DNA of 64,000 nt, taken from contig NZ_CANLQB010000011.1 of the NCBI RefSeq assembly GCF_947493125.1, positions 62,001-126,000 on the forward strand, read 5' to 3'. Source of the stretch: an uncultured Roseobacter sp. (GTDB lineage Bacteria > Pseudomonadota > Alphaproteobacteria > Rhodobacterales > Rhodobacteraceae). Positions 33,766-41,812 of the stretch are shown piece after piece. A program made the translations under genes and the position numbers. Below the pieces are notes generated by a model. It made no database searches, was not told the DNA's origin, and saw only the letters and a list, made by a program, of their open reading frames with translations. Each line of letters opens with the position of its first letter. The stretch's first letter is position 1.

Positions 33766-35550
33766 CTAGTGACCTTCGACGGCCACGCCCGCCCCACGCG
33801 GGATGCGGACGCTCTCGACGAGGTCCTTGATTTCCTGCGGGGTCTCCTTGGTCATGCCGGATACCACATAGGCCACCGCGAAGTTGACCGCAGCCCCGAT
33901 GGCGCCGAAAGAGGTCGACTTGATCGGGCCCAAGAGCGGGTCGGCATCCGTGAACGTGTTGGTGTCCGGGATGAAGAACCAGCCTTTGTGCAGGAAGATA
34001 TAGAGCAGCGTCACCACCAGACCGGCGAGCATACCTGCCACGGCGCCAACGTTGTTGATGCGGGTCGAGAAGATCCCCATCATCAGCGCCGGGAAGATCG
34101 ACGCAGCCGCGAGACCGAAGGCCAGGGCCACGGTCTGCGCGGCAAAGCCCGGCGGATTGAGCCCCAGCAAGACGGCCACCACGATCGCCGCTGCCATGGA
34201 TATCCGCGCTGCTAGCAGCTCCGATTTCTCCGACATGTTGGGTGTCAGCTGTCCCTTGAGCAGATCGTGACTGACCGCCGAGGAGATGGCCAGGAGCAGA
34301 CCCGCCGCCGTCGACAGTGCCGCTGCGAGACCACCCGCCGCCACAAGGCCGATCACCCAGCCGGGCAGGGAGGCGATCTCTGGATTGGCGAGCACGAGGA
34401 TATCGCGGTTAAAATTGGTCAGCTCATTGCCTTCCCACCCGTTCTCTGCCGCCTTGGCTTGCAGATCGGCGTTGGCGTCGTTGTAGTACTGGATCTTGCC
34501 GTCGCCGTTCTTGTCTTCCCAACCCAAGAGGCCGGTCTTCTGCCATGTGGCCATCCAGGCATACTCTGGATCGCTCTCAATCTGCTCGACGCTGACCGCT
34601 TCTCCATCGGTGCCATTGGGCCACATCAGTTCCGAGATGTTGAGCCGCGCCATCGCGCCCACAGCCGGGGCAGTCAGATAAAGCAGCGCGATGAAGACCA
34701 GCGTCCAGCCTGCGGACCAGCGCGCATCCGACACACGCGGCACGGTAAAGAAGCGCATGATCACGTGGGGCAGACCGGCGGTGCCGATCATCAGCGACAG
34801 GGTGAAGAGCACCATGTTGATGGTCGATCCATGCGCCGCCGTATACTCCGCAAAGCCGAGGTCGGTCACGATCTGGTTCAGTTTCGCCAGAAGCGGCTCA
34901 CCACTTTCCGTCGAGCCAAAGAGACCGAGGGCCGGGATAGGGTTGCCGGTCAGCTGCAGCGAGATGAAGACCGCCGGGATCGTATAGGCGGTGATCAGCA
35001 CGCAGTACTGCGCCACCTGGGTGTAGGTCACGCCCTTCATGCCGCCGAAGACCGCATAGGCAAAGACCACACAGGCACCGATGAGCAACCCCCAGAAGGC
35101 GTCGATCTCGAGGAAGCGGCCAAAGGCGATGCCCACACCCTGCATCTGGCCGATCACATAGGTGATGGAGGCCACAAGCAGGCAGATCACCGCCACCATG
35201 CGCGCGGTGCTGGAGTAGAACCGGTCGCCGATGAACTCGGACACTGTGAACTTGCCGAACTTGCGCAGGTACGGCGCCAGCAGCAGCGCCAGCAGCACAT
35301 AGCCACCCGTCCAGCCCATCAGGAAGGAGGAGTTGTCATAGCCGGTAAAGGCGATGAGCCCCGCCATGGAGATGAAGGAGGCGGCCGACATCCAGTCCGC
35401 CGCCGTCGCCATGCCGTTGGTGACAGGATGCACGCCGCGCCCGGCGGCGTAGAACTCCGATGTGGAGCCCGCGCGGGCCCAGATCGCGATGCCGATGTAG
35501 AGCGCAAAGCTCGCGCCCACAAACAGCAGGTTGAGTGTAAACTGATCCAT
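33766..35550 (-). CDS. Sodium:solute symporter, ActP-like (acetate uptake)
   Basis: 594 aa, solute-sodium symporter fold with about 13 helices. Motifs include GMATAADWMSAASFISMAG, SEFIGDRFYSS, GTAGLPHVIMRFFTV and GGLAAALSTAAGLLLAISSA. Residues about 346-358 (DKNGDGKIQYYND) form an EF-hand-like loop in a hydrophilic insertion not found in E. coli ActP. With acsA and DUF4212 upstream, acetate or a similar short acid is the likely substrate. It follows the DUF4212 gene by 5 nt. Confidence 0.9.
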   Translation of the reverse strand: MDQFTLNLLFVGASFALYIGIAIWARAGSTSEFYAAGRGVHPVTNGMATAADWMSAASFISMAGLIAFTGYDNSSFLMGWTGGYVLLALLLAPYLRKFGKFTVSEFIGDRFYSSTARMVAVICLLVASITYVIGQMQGVGIAFGRFLEIDAFWGLLIGACVVFAYAVFGGMKGVTYTQVAQYCVLITAYTIPAVFISLQLTGNPIPALGLFGSTESGEPLLAKLNQIVTDLGFAEYTAAHGSTINMVLFTLSLMIGTAGLPHVIMRFFTVPRVSDARWSAGWTLVFIALLYLTAPAVGAMARLNISELMWPNGTDGEAVSVEQIESDPEYAWMATWQKTGLLGWEDKNGDGKIQYYNDANADLQAKAAENGWEGNELTNFNRDILVLANPEIASLPGWVIGLVAAGGLAAALSTAAGLLLAISSAVSHDLLKGQLTPNMSEKSELLAARISMAAAIVVAVLLGLNPPGFAAQTVALAFGLAAASIFPALMMGIFSTRINNVGAVAGMLAGLVVTLLYIFLHKGWFFIPDTNTFTDADPLLGPIKSTSFGAIGAAVNFAVAYVVSGMTKETPQEIKDLVESVRIPRGAGVAVEGH

Positions 35551-35555
35551 GGTTC

Positions 35556-35816
35556 CTATTCCTCGTCCACGCCGTGTTCACGGTCGAGCTTGTTCATCCG
35601 CCAGGCGTAGAAGAAGATCAGCGCCAGGAAGACGAGGATCGAACCTTGCTGTGCAAACCAGAAGCCCAGGTCGGTGCCGCCCACGGCGATGCCGGCCAGA
35701 AGCGGGCGCAGGATGATCCCGAACCCGAATGAGACCAGCGCCCAGATGACGAGGCTGATCAGGATGAGACGCACATTGGCACTCCAATAGGCGTTGTTGT
35801 CGTTTGCTTGGGACAT
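35556..35816 (-). CDS. DUF4212 small membrane subunit of the acetate symporter
   Basis: 86 aa, two membrane helices (LILISLVIWALVSFGFGIIL and LVFLALIFFYAWRMNKLDRE). Family members are always found beside this symporter type, much as DUF485 (YjcH) sits beside ActP in enteric bacteria. The role as accessory subunit is inferred from that pairing. Confidence 0.88.
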   Translation of the reverse strand: MSQANDNNAYWSANVRLILISLVIWALVSFGFGIILRPLLAGIAVGGTDLGFWFAQQGSILVFLALIFFYAWRMNKLDREHGVDEE

Positions 35817-35869
35817 GAAGCCCTCCTCCTTATGGTTCCTCAGGCCCGCACGGACCCCTCCAGTGTGCG

Positions 35870-36556
35870 CTATGTCGTGACCTGCGACACAACGGCATTG
35901 AGTTCGGCGGCAATCTGGTCGATGGCCCCCATCGCGGGCACACGGGTCAGTGCGCCTTTGCCTTGATAGTAGGTGATCAGCGGCGCGGTTTGCGCGTGAT
36001 AGGCCTCGAGCCGCTGCGCCACCGTTTCTGCGGTGTCATCCGCGCGGCGCTTCATCTCGGTGCCGCCGCAGGTGTCGCACACACCCGGTTTTGCGGTGGG
36101 TTTGAAGCTGTCGTGATAACCTTCGCCGCAGCCGCCGCAGGTGAACCGCCCTGAAATACGCTCGACCATCGCGGCATCCTCAACCTCGAGGCTGATCGCG
36201 GCGTTGATCCGCTGTCCGGTTGCCGCCAGAAGCGCATCCAGGGCCTGGGCCTGAACAGTCGTCCGGGGAAAGCCGTCAAGGATCACCCCCTGCGCGCAAT
36301 CGGCTTCACCCAGCCGGTCGCGCAGGATGGCGATCACGATGTCATCGCTGACCAGATCGCCGGCTTCCATCACCGCCTTGGCCCGCTGCCCTGCCGGCGT
36401 GCCCGCCGCCACCGCCGCGCGCAGCAGATCGCCCGTGGACAGTTGGACAAGCCCGTGGGCCTCTTCGAGCATGCGCGCCTGGGTGCCCTTGCCCGCGCCC
36501 GGAGGGCCAAGCAGGATCAGAACCGGGGCGGCAACGGGTGTTTTCGAGCCGTCCAT
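35870..36556 (-). CDS. adk: Adenylate kinase, zinc-lid type
   Basis: 228 aa. P-loop GPPGAGKGTQARML, then LSTGDLLRAAVAAGTP and VILDGFPRT. The LID has four cysteines (CGGCG and CDTCGG), so it should bind zinc. It starts 1 nt inside the acsA stop (TAATG). Acetyl-CoA synthetase releases AMP, and adenylate kinase returns AMP to ADP with ATP, so the coupling makes metabolic sense. Whether this is the only adk of the cell cannot be known from the window. Confidence 0.93.
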   Translation of the reverse strand: MDGSKTPVAAPVLILLGPPGAGKGTQARMLEEAHGLVQLSTGDLLRAAVAAGTPAGQRAKAVMEAGDLVSDDIVIAILRDRLGEADCAQGVILDGFPRTTVQAQALDALLAATGQRINAAISLEVEDAAMVERISGRFTCGGCGEGYHDSFKPTAKPGVCDTCGGTEMKRRADDTAETVAQRLEAYHAQTAPLITYYQGKGALTRVPAMGAIDQIAAELNAVVSQVTT

Positions 36557-38523
36557 TATGTGTCCCCCCGGTTCATACGGTTTTCGATCAGATCGTCGAC
36601 CACCGAGGGATCTGCGAGCGTGGACGTATCCCCAAGCGAGCCGAAATCATCCTCGGCGATCTTGCGCAGAATGCGCCGCATAATCTTGCCCGAGCGGGTC
36701 TTGGGCAGGCCCGGCGCCCATTGAATGAGGTCCGGTTTGGCGATGGGACCAATCTCGGTGCGGACCCATGTTTCAAGCTCCTTGCGCAGCTCCTCCGAGG
36801 GCTCCTCGCCGTTCATCAGGGTCACATAGGCATAGATGCCCTGGCCCTTGACGTCATGGGGGTAGCCCACCACGGCGCTTTCGGCGACCTTGGCATGGGC
36901 GACCAGCGCGCTTTCCACTTCGGCTGTGCCCATACGGTGGCCCGAGACGTTGATCACGTCATCGACGCGACCGGTGATCCAGTAGTCACCATCCTCGTCA
37001 CGGCGGCAACCATCGCCCGAGAAATAATAGCCTTTGTAATCAGAGAAATAGGTCTTCTCAAAGCGGTCGTGATCGCCCCAGACGGTGCGCATCTGCCCGG
37101 GCCAGCTGTCGGCCATGCAGAGCACCCCTTCGACGCCATTGCCGTCGATCACCTCGCCGGAGGTCGGTTCCAGCACCACGGGCTGCACCCCAAAGAACGG
37201 CTGCTGCGCCGCACCCGGCTTCAGCTTGGTGCTGGGCAGCGGTGTCAGCATGTGACCACCTGTCTCGGTCTGCCAGAAGGTATCGACGATGGGGCATTTG
37301 CCCTTGCCCACAACCTCGTTGTACCAGTTCCAGGCTTCCGGGTTGATCGGTTCACCCACGGAACCCAGCAGCCGCAGGCTCGACAGATCGTGCTTCTCGA
37401 CCCACTCCTTGCCCGCGCCCATCAGCGCGCGGATGGCGGTGGGGGCCGTGTAGAACTGGTTGACCTTGTGCTTGGCGCACACCTCCCAGAAGCGGCCCGC
37501 ATCGGGGTAGGTGGGCACGCCCTCAAACATGATTGTCGTGGCGCCATTGGCGAGCGGACCATAGACGATGTAGCTGTGGCCTGTCACCCAACCCACATCC
37601 GCCGTGCACCAAAAGACATCGCCGTCATGATAGTCGAAGGTGATCTGATGCGTCATCGCGGCGTAGACGAGGTAACCGCCGGAGCTATGCACCACGCCCT
37701 TGGGCTGGCCGGTCGAGCCCGAGGTATAGAGGATGAAGAGCGGGTCTTCCGCGTTCATCTCGACGGGTGCGCACTCTGCCGAGGCCTCGGCCATCATCGC
37801 GGTGCAGTCATGGTCGCGATCCGTCCAGGTGGTCTGACCGCCGGTCCGCTTTACGACCAGGCATTTGACGTCGTCCTTGCAGTGCAGCAGGGCCGTATCA
37901 GTGTTGGACTTCAGCGGCGTTTCGCGTCCGCCCCGGGGGGCATGATCTGCGGTGATGACGACTTTCGCGTCACAGCCGTTGATCCGCGCCCCCAGCGCGT
38001 CCGGGGAGAAACCCGCGAAGACAATGGAATGAATGGCCCCGATCCGTGCGCAGGCGAGCATGGCATAGGCCGCTTCGGGGATCATGGGCAGGTAGATGAT
38101 CACCCGGTCGCCTTTGCGGACGCCGAGGTCCTTGAGCACATTCGCCATCTTGCAGACCGAGGTGTGCAGGTCGCGATAGGTGATGTGCAGCGCGGGATCT
38201 TCGGGGCTGTCCGGCTCCCAGATGATCGCCGTCTGATCGCCGCGCGTTTCCAGATGCCGGTCAATGCAATTGGCCGAGACGTTCAGGGTGCCGTCCTCAA
38301 ACCAGCGAATGTCGATATTGCCGGGCTCGAAGGAGGTGTTCTTGACCTTGGTGAAGGGCGTCATCCAGGTGATCCGCTGACCTTCTCGCGCCCAGAAGGC
38401 GTCCGGATCCGTGACAGAGTCCGCATACATCCGTGCATAGTCGTCGGCTGTCACATGGGGCTGTTTCGGGGTGGCGGTGGGTGAGTTGGCATCAACCGGC
38501 GCCAGCAGATCTTCCGTTGTCAT
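36556..38523 (-). CDS. acsA: Acetyl-CoA synthetase (acetate-CoA ligase)
   Basis: 655 aa. Activates acetate through acetyl-AMP to acetyl-CoA. The start is ATG at 38523 (MTTEDLLAP): GAGGAGG is 6 nt upstream, while the ATG at 38529 directly abuts it. Adenylate-forming motifs are [52 protein letters not shown] and the acetylatable Lys in [13 protein letters not shown]. First gene of the minus-strand acetate operon; promoter region at 38524-38976. Confidence 0.96.
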   Translation of the reverse strand: MTTEDLLAPVDANSPTATPKQPHVTADDYARMYADSVTDPDAFWAREGQRITWMTPFTKVKNTSFEPGNIDIRWFEDGTLNVSANCIDRHLETRGDQTAIIWEPDSPEDPALHITYRDLHTSVCKMANVLKDLGVRKGDRVIIYLPMIPEAAYAMLACARIGAIHSIVFAGFSPDALGARINGCDAKVVITADHAPRGGRETPLKSNTDTALLHCKDDVKCLVVKRTGGQTTWTDRDHDCTAMMAEASAECAPVEMNAEDPLFILYTSGSTGQPKGVVHSSGGYLVYAAMTHQITFDYHDGDVFWCTADVGWVTGHSYIVYGPLANGATTIMFEGVPTYPDAGRFWEVCAKHKVNQFYTAPTAIRALMGAGKEWVEKHDLSSLRLLGSVGEPINPEAWNWYNEVVGKGKCPIVDTFWQTETGGHMLTPLPSTKLKPGAAQQPFFGVQPVVLEPTSGEVIDGNGVEGVLCMADSWPGQMRTVWGDHDRFEKTYFSDYKGYYFSGDGCRRDEDGDYWITGRVDDVINVSGHRMGTAEVESALVAHAKVAESAVVGYPHDVKGQGIYAYVTLMNGEEPSEELRKELETWVRTEIGPIAKPDLIQWAPGLPKTRSGKIMRRILRKIAEDDFGSLGDTSTLADPSVVDDLIENRMNRGDT

Positions 38524-38604
38524 GAGCATCCTCCTCGTGCGGTACTGCGGTGGTGTCCGCCCAGTCGGATCTCCGAGCACCTGCCCTCAGAGCATAGCAG
38601 AGCT

Positions 38605-38718
38605 TGTAAACATAGTCGCTTTCCTGTTGGTTTAATTGATATTTTCTGTAAACGTTTTTTCGGTTGTGCGCGATCTTTGTAAATACATTCTCAAATTGTA
38701 AAATTATTCAATGTTTAC
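38605..38718 (-). promoter_or_regulatory. Upstream region of acsA with phased TGTAAA repeats
   Basis: The 453-bp space 38524-38976 holds no gene; its acsA-proximal part is strikingly AT-rich. TGTAAAC occurs at 38605 and 38647, TGTAAAT at 38678, TGTAAAA at 38697, and an inverted GTAAACA at 38712-38718. Spacings of 42, 31 and 19 bp are near 4, 3 and 2 helical turns, so the sites face one side of the DNA. They resemble the TTTGCAAA-type sites of short-chain fatty-acid regulators (ScfR/RamB group), one of which could control acsA. Confidence 0.45.
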
Positions 38719-38976
38719 CTTTTGGTAACTTTCTCGTGACCGGCGCGGATCTCCTGGCAGCGTATGCAAATGTATACCGAATGTGGCCGAAGATGCGGCG
38801 ACAAGCTGCCGCACCTCCGGTGCAGCCGGTCCAAGATACCCGTTTTTCGCGAATCGCTTGCCCGCCTGTCTCGCCCGTCCGACATATCGAAAAGTGCGCT
38901 GTGCCAGGCTGCCAGTTGGCGCTGCAGATGGTTCATTTCGAAGAGCCGTCGCAGGCAGGCAGATGGCTTGCGATGC

Positions 38977-40152
38977 TCAGGAGGCCGAGACCGATCGCAC
39001 CTGCGGGTGCCGTGATCCGATGGCCAGGATCAGGACGGAGAACAGCGCCACAGCTGAGGCCACCAGGATCACCGTGCGGAAATCATAGATTTGTGCGATC
39101 AGACCTGCCGCCGGTCCTCCCAAAAGCCCCGTGACCATCAGCGTGTTCCAATACATCGCCGTCGCATAGGCCGGGCGGTCTTCTGCGAAGGATTGCACGA
39201 AGCTGATGGCGAGGGTGGAAAAGAGCCCGTAGTAGAATCCCTCCAGGGCAGCACCCAGCAGCATCTGCGGATAGGATTGTACCGACGCCAGAAACTGAAT
39301 GGCCACGACCGCCAAGAGCCCGGTGGCCAGCAGGGACCTTCGGATGCCGACCCGCGCAATCAGGATGGGCGTCAGCAGGATGGCCAGCACCTCGACAAAG
39401 GTTTTCACGCTAAAGGCATGCCCCGGCGCGTAACCGGGCAGCCCGACCTCCTGCACGAAGAAGAGGGGCAGGGCGGTGAAGGTCATGAAATGCGCCACCG
39501 ACAGGCAGAAGACGAAACTCACCGCGATCCAGAGCGCGACCGTGAGGCTGCCGCGCCGATCAGTCGTTCCGGGTGCTGTCGGCTCGATGGCCGCGTCGCG
39601 TGGCGCGACCCACCACCACAGTCCGAGCCAGATCAGTCCGACCCCCACGGCAACCTGAAAGACCGCCACCGGGCCGACCTGATCGGCCACGACAAAGGAC
39701 AGCGCCGGCCCCACCATCCACGCGGTCGAGGTCGTGGCACGCATGTAGGCGTTGAAACTCGTCCGCTTGATAGCGCTGTGCTGGGCAATGATCCCGCCGA
39801 GGCTGAACATGGTCGACATCGCGCTCGAACTTACCGCAAAGCCCAGAACGCCGAAGCTGAGCACTGTCCAGAAAGCGGGGATCAGGGACAGGGCTGCCGT
39901 GGCCGTGAGGAATCCCGCAGCCGCCATGCCGATCAATGGAAAGGGCCGGGTGCCCGCGTCCATCCATTTCGCAAAGCGCCGGTTGATGAGAACAACCAGG
40001 ACAGCGACAGCGCCGGCGTAAAGGCTGATCGCCCAGGGGTCGCGCCCCAGCCCTTCGACGACGAAGTACGCCATGTAAGGCATGATCATCGAACCACAGA
40101 GCGTGCCGACAAACAGCAGGCCAAGAAATGGAAGAACCTCGAAACGCACCAT
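38977..40152 (-). CDS. MFS transporter, sugar-efflux (SetA/B) type
   Basis: 391 aa with 12 predicted membrane helices. Start VRFEVLPFLGLLFVGTLCGS, a cytosolic loop in the middle (PRDAAIEPTAPGTTDRRG) and second-half motifs like HAFSVKTFVEVLAILLTPIL and FYYGLFSTLAISFVQS are typical of SetA/B-like efflux pumps. The substrate is unknown. The ATG at 40152 lacks a good ribosome binding site. Alone on the minus strand between acsA and the TetR gene. Confidence 0.85.
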   Translation of the reverse strand: MVRFEVLPFLGLLFVGTLCGSMIMPYMAYFVVEGLGRDPWAISLYAGAVAVLVVLINRRFAKWMDAGTRPFPLIGMAAAGFLTATAALSLIPAFWTVLSFGVLGFAVSSSAMSTMFSLGGIIAQHSAIKRTSFNAYMRATTSTAWMVGPALSFVVADQVGPVAVFQVAVGVGLIWLGLWWWVAPRDAAIEPTAPGTTDRRGSLTVALWIAVSFVFCLSVAHFMTFTALPLFFVQEVGLPGYAPGHAFSVKTFVEVLAILLTPILIARVGIRRSLLATGLLAVVAIQFLASVQSYPQMLLGAALEGFYYGLFSTLAISFVQSFAEDRPAYATAMYWNTLMVTGLLGGPAAGLIAQIYDFRTVILVASAVALFSVLILAIGSRHPQVRSVSAS

Positions 40153-40598
40153 CAGACTGCCGTATTGCGCGGGCCGCCGCGATGCAGCCTGCCGGAGGGG
40201 TCAAACCGGCATCTATTCCAGTGCCGGGCCCTCTTTCTGCAGGGGCAGAGGGGCGCCGTCCACTGCCACATTTTGAAAAGGTACGTTCAGTTTTGAAATG
40301 ATGCGGGCTGTGCCTGATCCATCGGCATGCGCGGGCGCACCGCACCGACAGCCCCAGTCAGGGCGGATGCTGACACAAGCCCGCCCATCCGTCTGGTCCG
40401 GACGGCGCCGATAGCGGGTTTGTCACCCATATGGGTGCGACAGTCCTGCTGCTTCTGAGCATACGGTCGAGACGGCCAGCACGTCCGACACCTATGCCGC
40501 GCCGGTCGGCGCAGGCCGCCGGACAGATCAAACGCGACGGCACCAGTCCGGGTCAGCCCGTCCGCAAAATATCTTTTCGCCGCACGGCCCGCGCCTGC
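40153..40598. other. 446-bp region with a 14-bp palindrome
   Basis: No supported gene. It lies downstream of the TetR gene and upstream of the MFS gene. CACCCATATGGGTG at 40424-40437 is a perfect palindrome, partly extended by TGT and ACA on the two sides, 270 bp upstream of the MFS start. It could be an operator of the MFS promoter; it is not followed by a T-run. Confidence 0.45.
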
Positions 40599-41207
40599 TC
40601 AGGGGGCAACCCCGTAGCGGCTGAGCATCATGTCGACGCTGCGCTGCACGATCTGCTCCATCTCGCCTGCCGACACGATGGGCGCGCCGAACATCACCGG
40701 CCAGAAGGCCTTGGCCTTGATCAGGCCGATGAACGCCACCGCAGCATCCTCCGGGTCATCCACGGCCAGCGCACCGTTTTGCGTGGCGTCCCGCAGCATC
40801 GCCGTAAACACGCTGGTCTTGTCGATCTTGTTGTTCGCCTCTTCGGCGAGGTCCGGGTTGCGCAGGGTTTCGCTGATGATCATCCGCGCCATGGCAATCA
40901 CATCGGGTGCGATCAAAAGGCGCCCCTCCGCCCAGGCCAGGTCGACCAGTTGCGCTCTCAAGGGCCGGTCCGGATCATATCGGATGTCCTGAACTTCCGA
41001 AAACCGCGCGGCAAAGACATCGACGATGGAGCGGAACAGTTTGTCTTTGCTTTCAAAGTACTTGTAAACCGTCCGCTTTGAGACCTCGGCCCGGGCCGAG
41101 ATGCGGTCCATGCGCGCATCGGCAAAGCCGTTTTCCTGGAATTCCTCCACGGCGGCTCTAAGTATCTGCTCGTACTTGGACGCGCTTGGCTCGCTGCAAT
41201 CGGTCAT
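40599..41207 (-). CDS. TetR-family transcriptional regulator
   Basis: 202 aa. N-terminal helix-turn-helix: ILRAAVEEFQENGFADARMD, then AEVSKRTVYKYFESKDKLF. C-terminal ligand domain is helical. It is divergent from the IorAB-type oxidoreductase genes, and the perfect operator at 41253-41270 lies between them, so it most likely represses both itself and iorAB. The inducer is unknown. Confidence 0.93.
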   Translation of the reverse strand: MTDCSEPSASKYEQILRAAVEEFQENGFADARMDRISARAEVSKRTVYKYFESKDKLFRSIVDVFAARFSEVQDIRYDPDRPLRAQLVDLAWAEGRLLIAPDVIAMARMIISETLRNPDLAEEANNKIDKTSVFTAMLRDATQNGALAVDDPEDAAVAFIGLIKAKAFWPVMFGAPIVSAGEMEQIVQRSVDMMLSRYGVAP

Positions 41208-41252
41208 GCCGTCACCATATGCTGCAATTCTCCGACACGGTCAAACGGCAAG

Positions 41253-41270
41253 GTAAACTCACGAGTTTAC
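41253..41270. promoter_or_regulatory. TetR operator: perfect 8+8 bp inverted repeat
   Basis: GTAAACTC-AC-GAGTTTAC, a perfect inverted repeat with a 2-bp centre, in the 139-bp space between the divergent TetR regulator and the iron-sulfur subunit gene. Size and symmetry are those of TetR-family operators. Confidence 0.8.
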
Positions 41271-41346
41271 AGGCGCGCGATTCTCGCTTAAAGTGTTGCG
41301 ATCAGCGAATGGATTTCACCCCCTCAAGCCAGATGGAGAACTCTGA

Positions 41347-41811
41347 ATGGCCTTCTCTTTGAAATTGAACGGCACCAGCCACGAGGTCGATGTTGAACCC
41401 GGGACACCGCTTTTGTGGGTCATCCGGGACGAGCTCAAGATGACCGGAACAAAATTCGGATGCGGCGTGGCCTCCTGCGGCGCCTGCACCGTGCATCTGG
41501 ATGGCCAGCCCGTGCGCTCCTGCCAGACCTACGTCGAAGATGTGGAAGGCGCCGAGATCACGACCATCGAAGCTATGTCCGAGACAGAAATCGGCGCCGC
41601 CGTCCAGCAGGCCTGGGTCGAGCTTGACGTGGTGCAATGCGGCTACTGCCAGTCGGGCCAGATCATGTCCGCCGTGGGCTTGCTCAGCGAAAACCCAAAG
41701 CCCACCGCCGAAGACATCGACGCCTACATGTACGGCAACGCCTGCCGCTGTGCCACCTATCAACGCATCCGCGCCGGTATCCAGCGCGCCGCCGAAATCC
41801 TGGAGGCCTGA
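41347..41811 (+). CDS. iorA: (2Fe-2S) subunit of an IorAB-type molybdenum oxidoreductase
   Basis: 154 aa. Carries the two [2Fe-2S] centres that pass electrons from the molybdenum site: plant-type cysteines in KFGCGVASCGACTVHL with the later C of VRSCQT, and the C-terminal set CGYCQSGQIM and CRCATY. Length fits isoquinoline 1-oxidoreductase alpha subunits and related aldehyde oxidases. No signal peptide; it may be exported with its Tat-tagged partner, whose gene starts 1 nt after its stop. Under the TetR operator. Confidence 0.88.
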   Translation: MAFSLKLNGTSHEVDVEPGTPLLWVIRDELKMTGTKFGCGVASCGACTVHLDGQPVRSCQTYVEDVEGAEITTIEAMSETEIGAAVQQAWVELDVVQCGYCQSGQIMSAVGLLSENPKPTAEDIDAYMYGNACRCATYQRIRAGIQRAAEILEA

Positions 41812-41812
41812 T

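Noticed and set aside
36538-38484. Plus-strand open frame of 648 codons antisense to acsA
   Set aside because: It is the mirror of a high-GC gene: rich in His, Arg and Asp with no domain pattern, while acsA shows every family motif.
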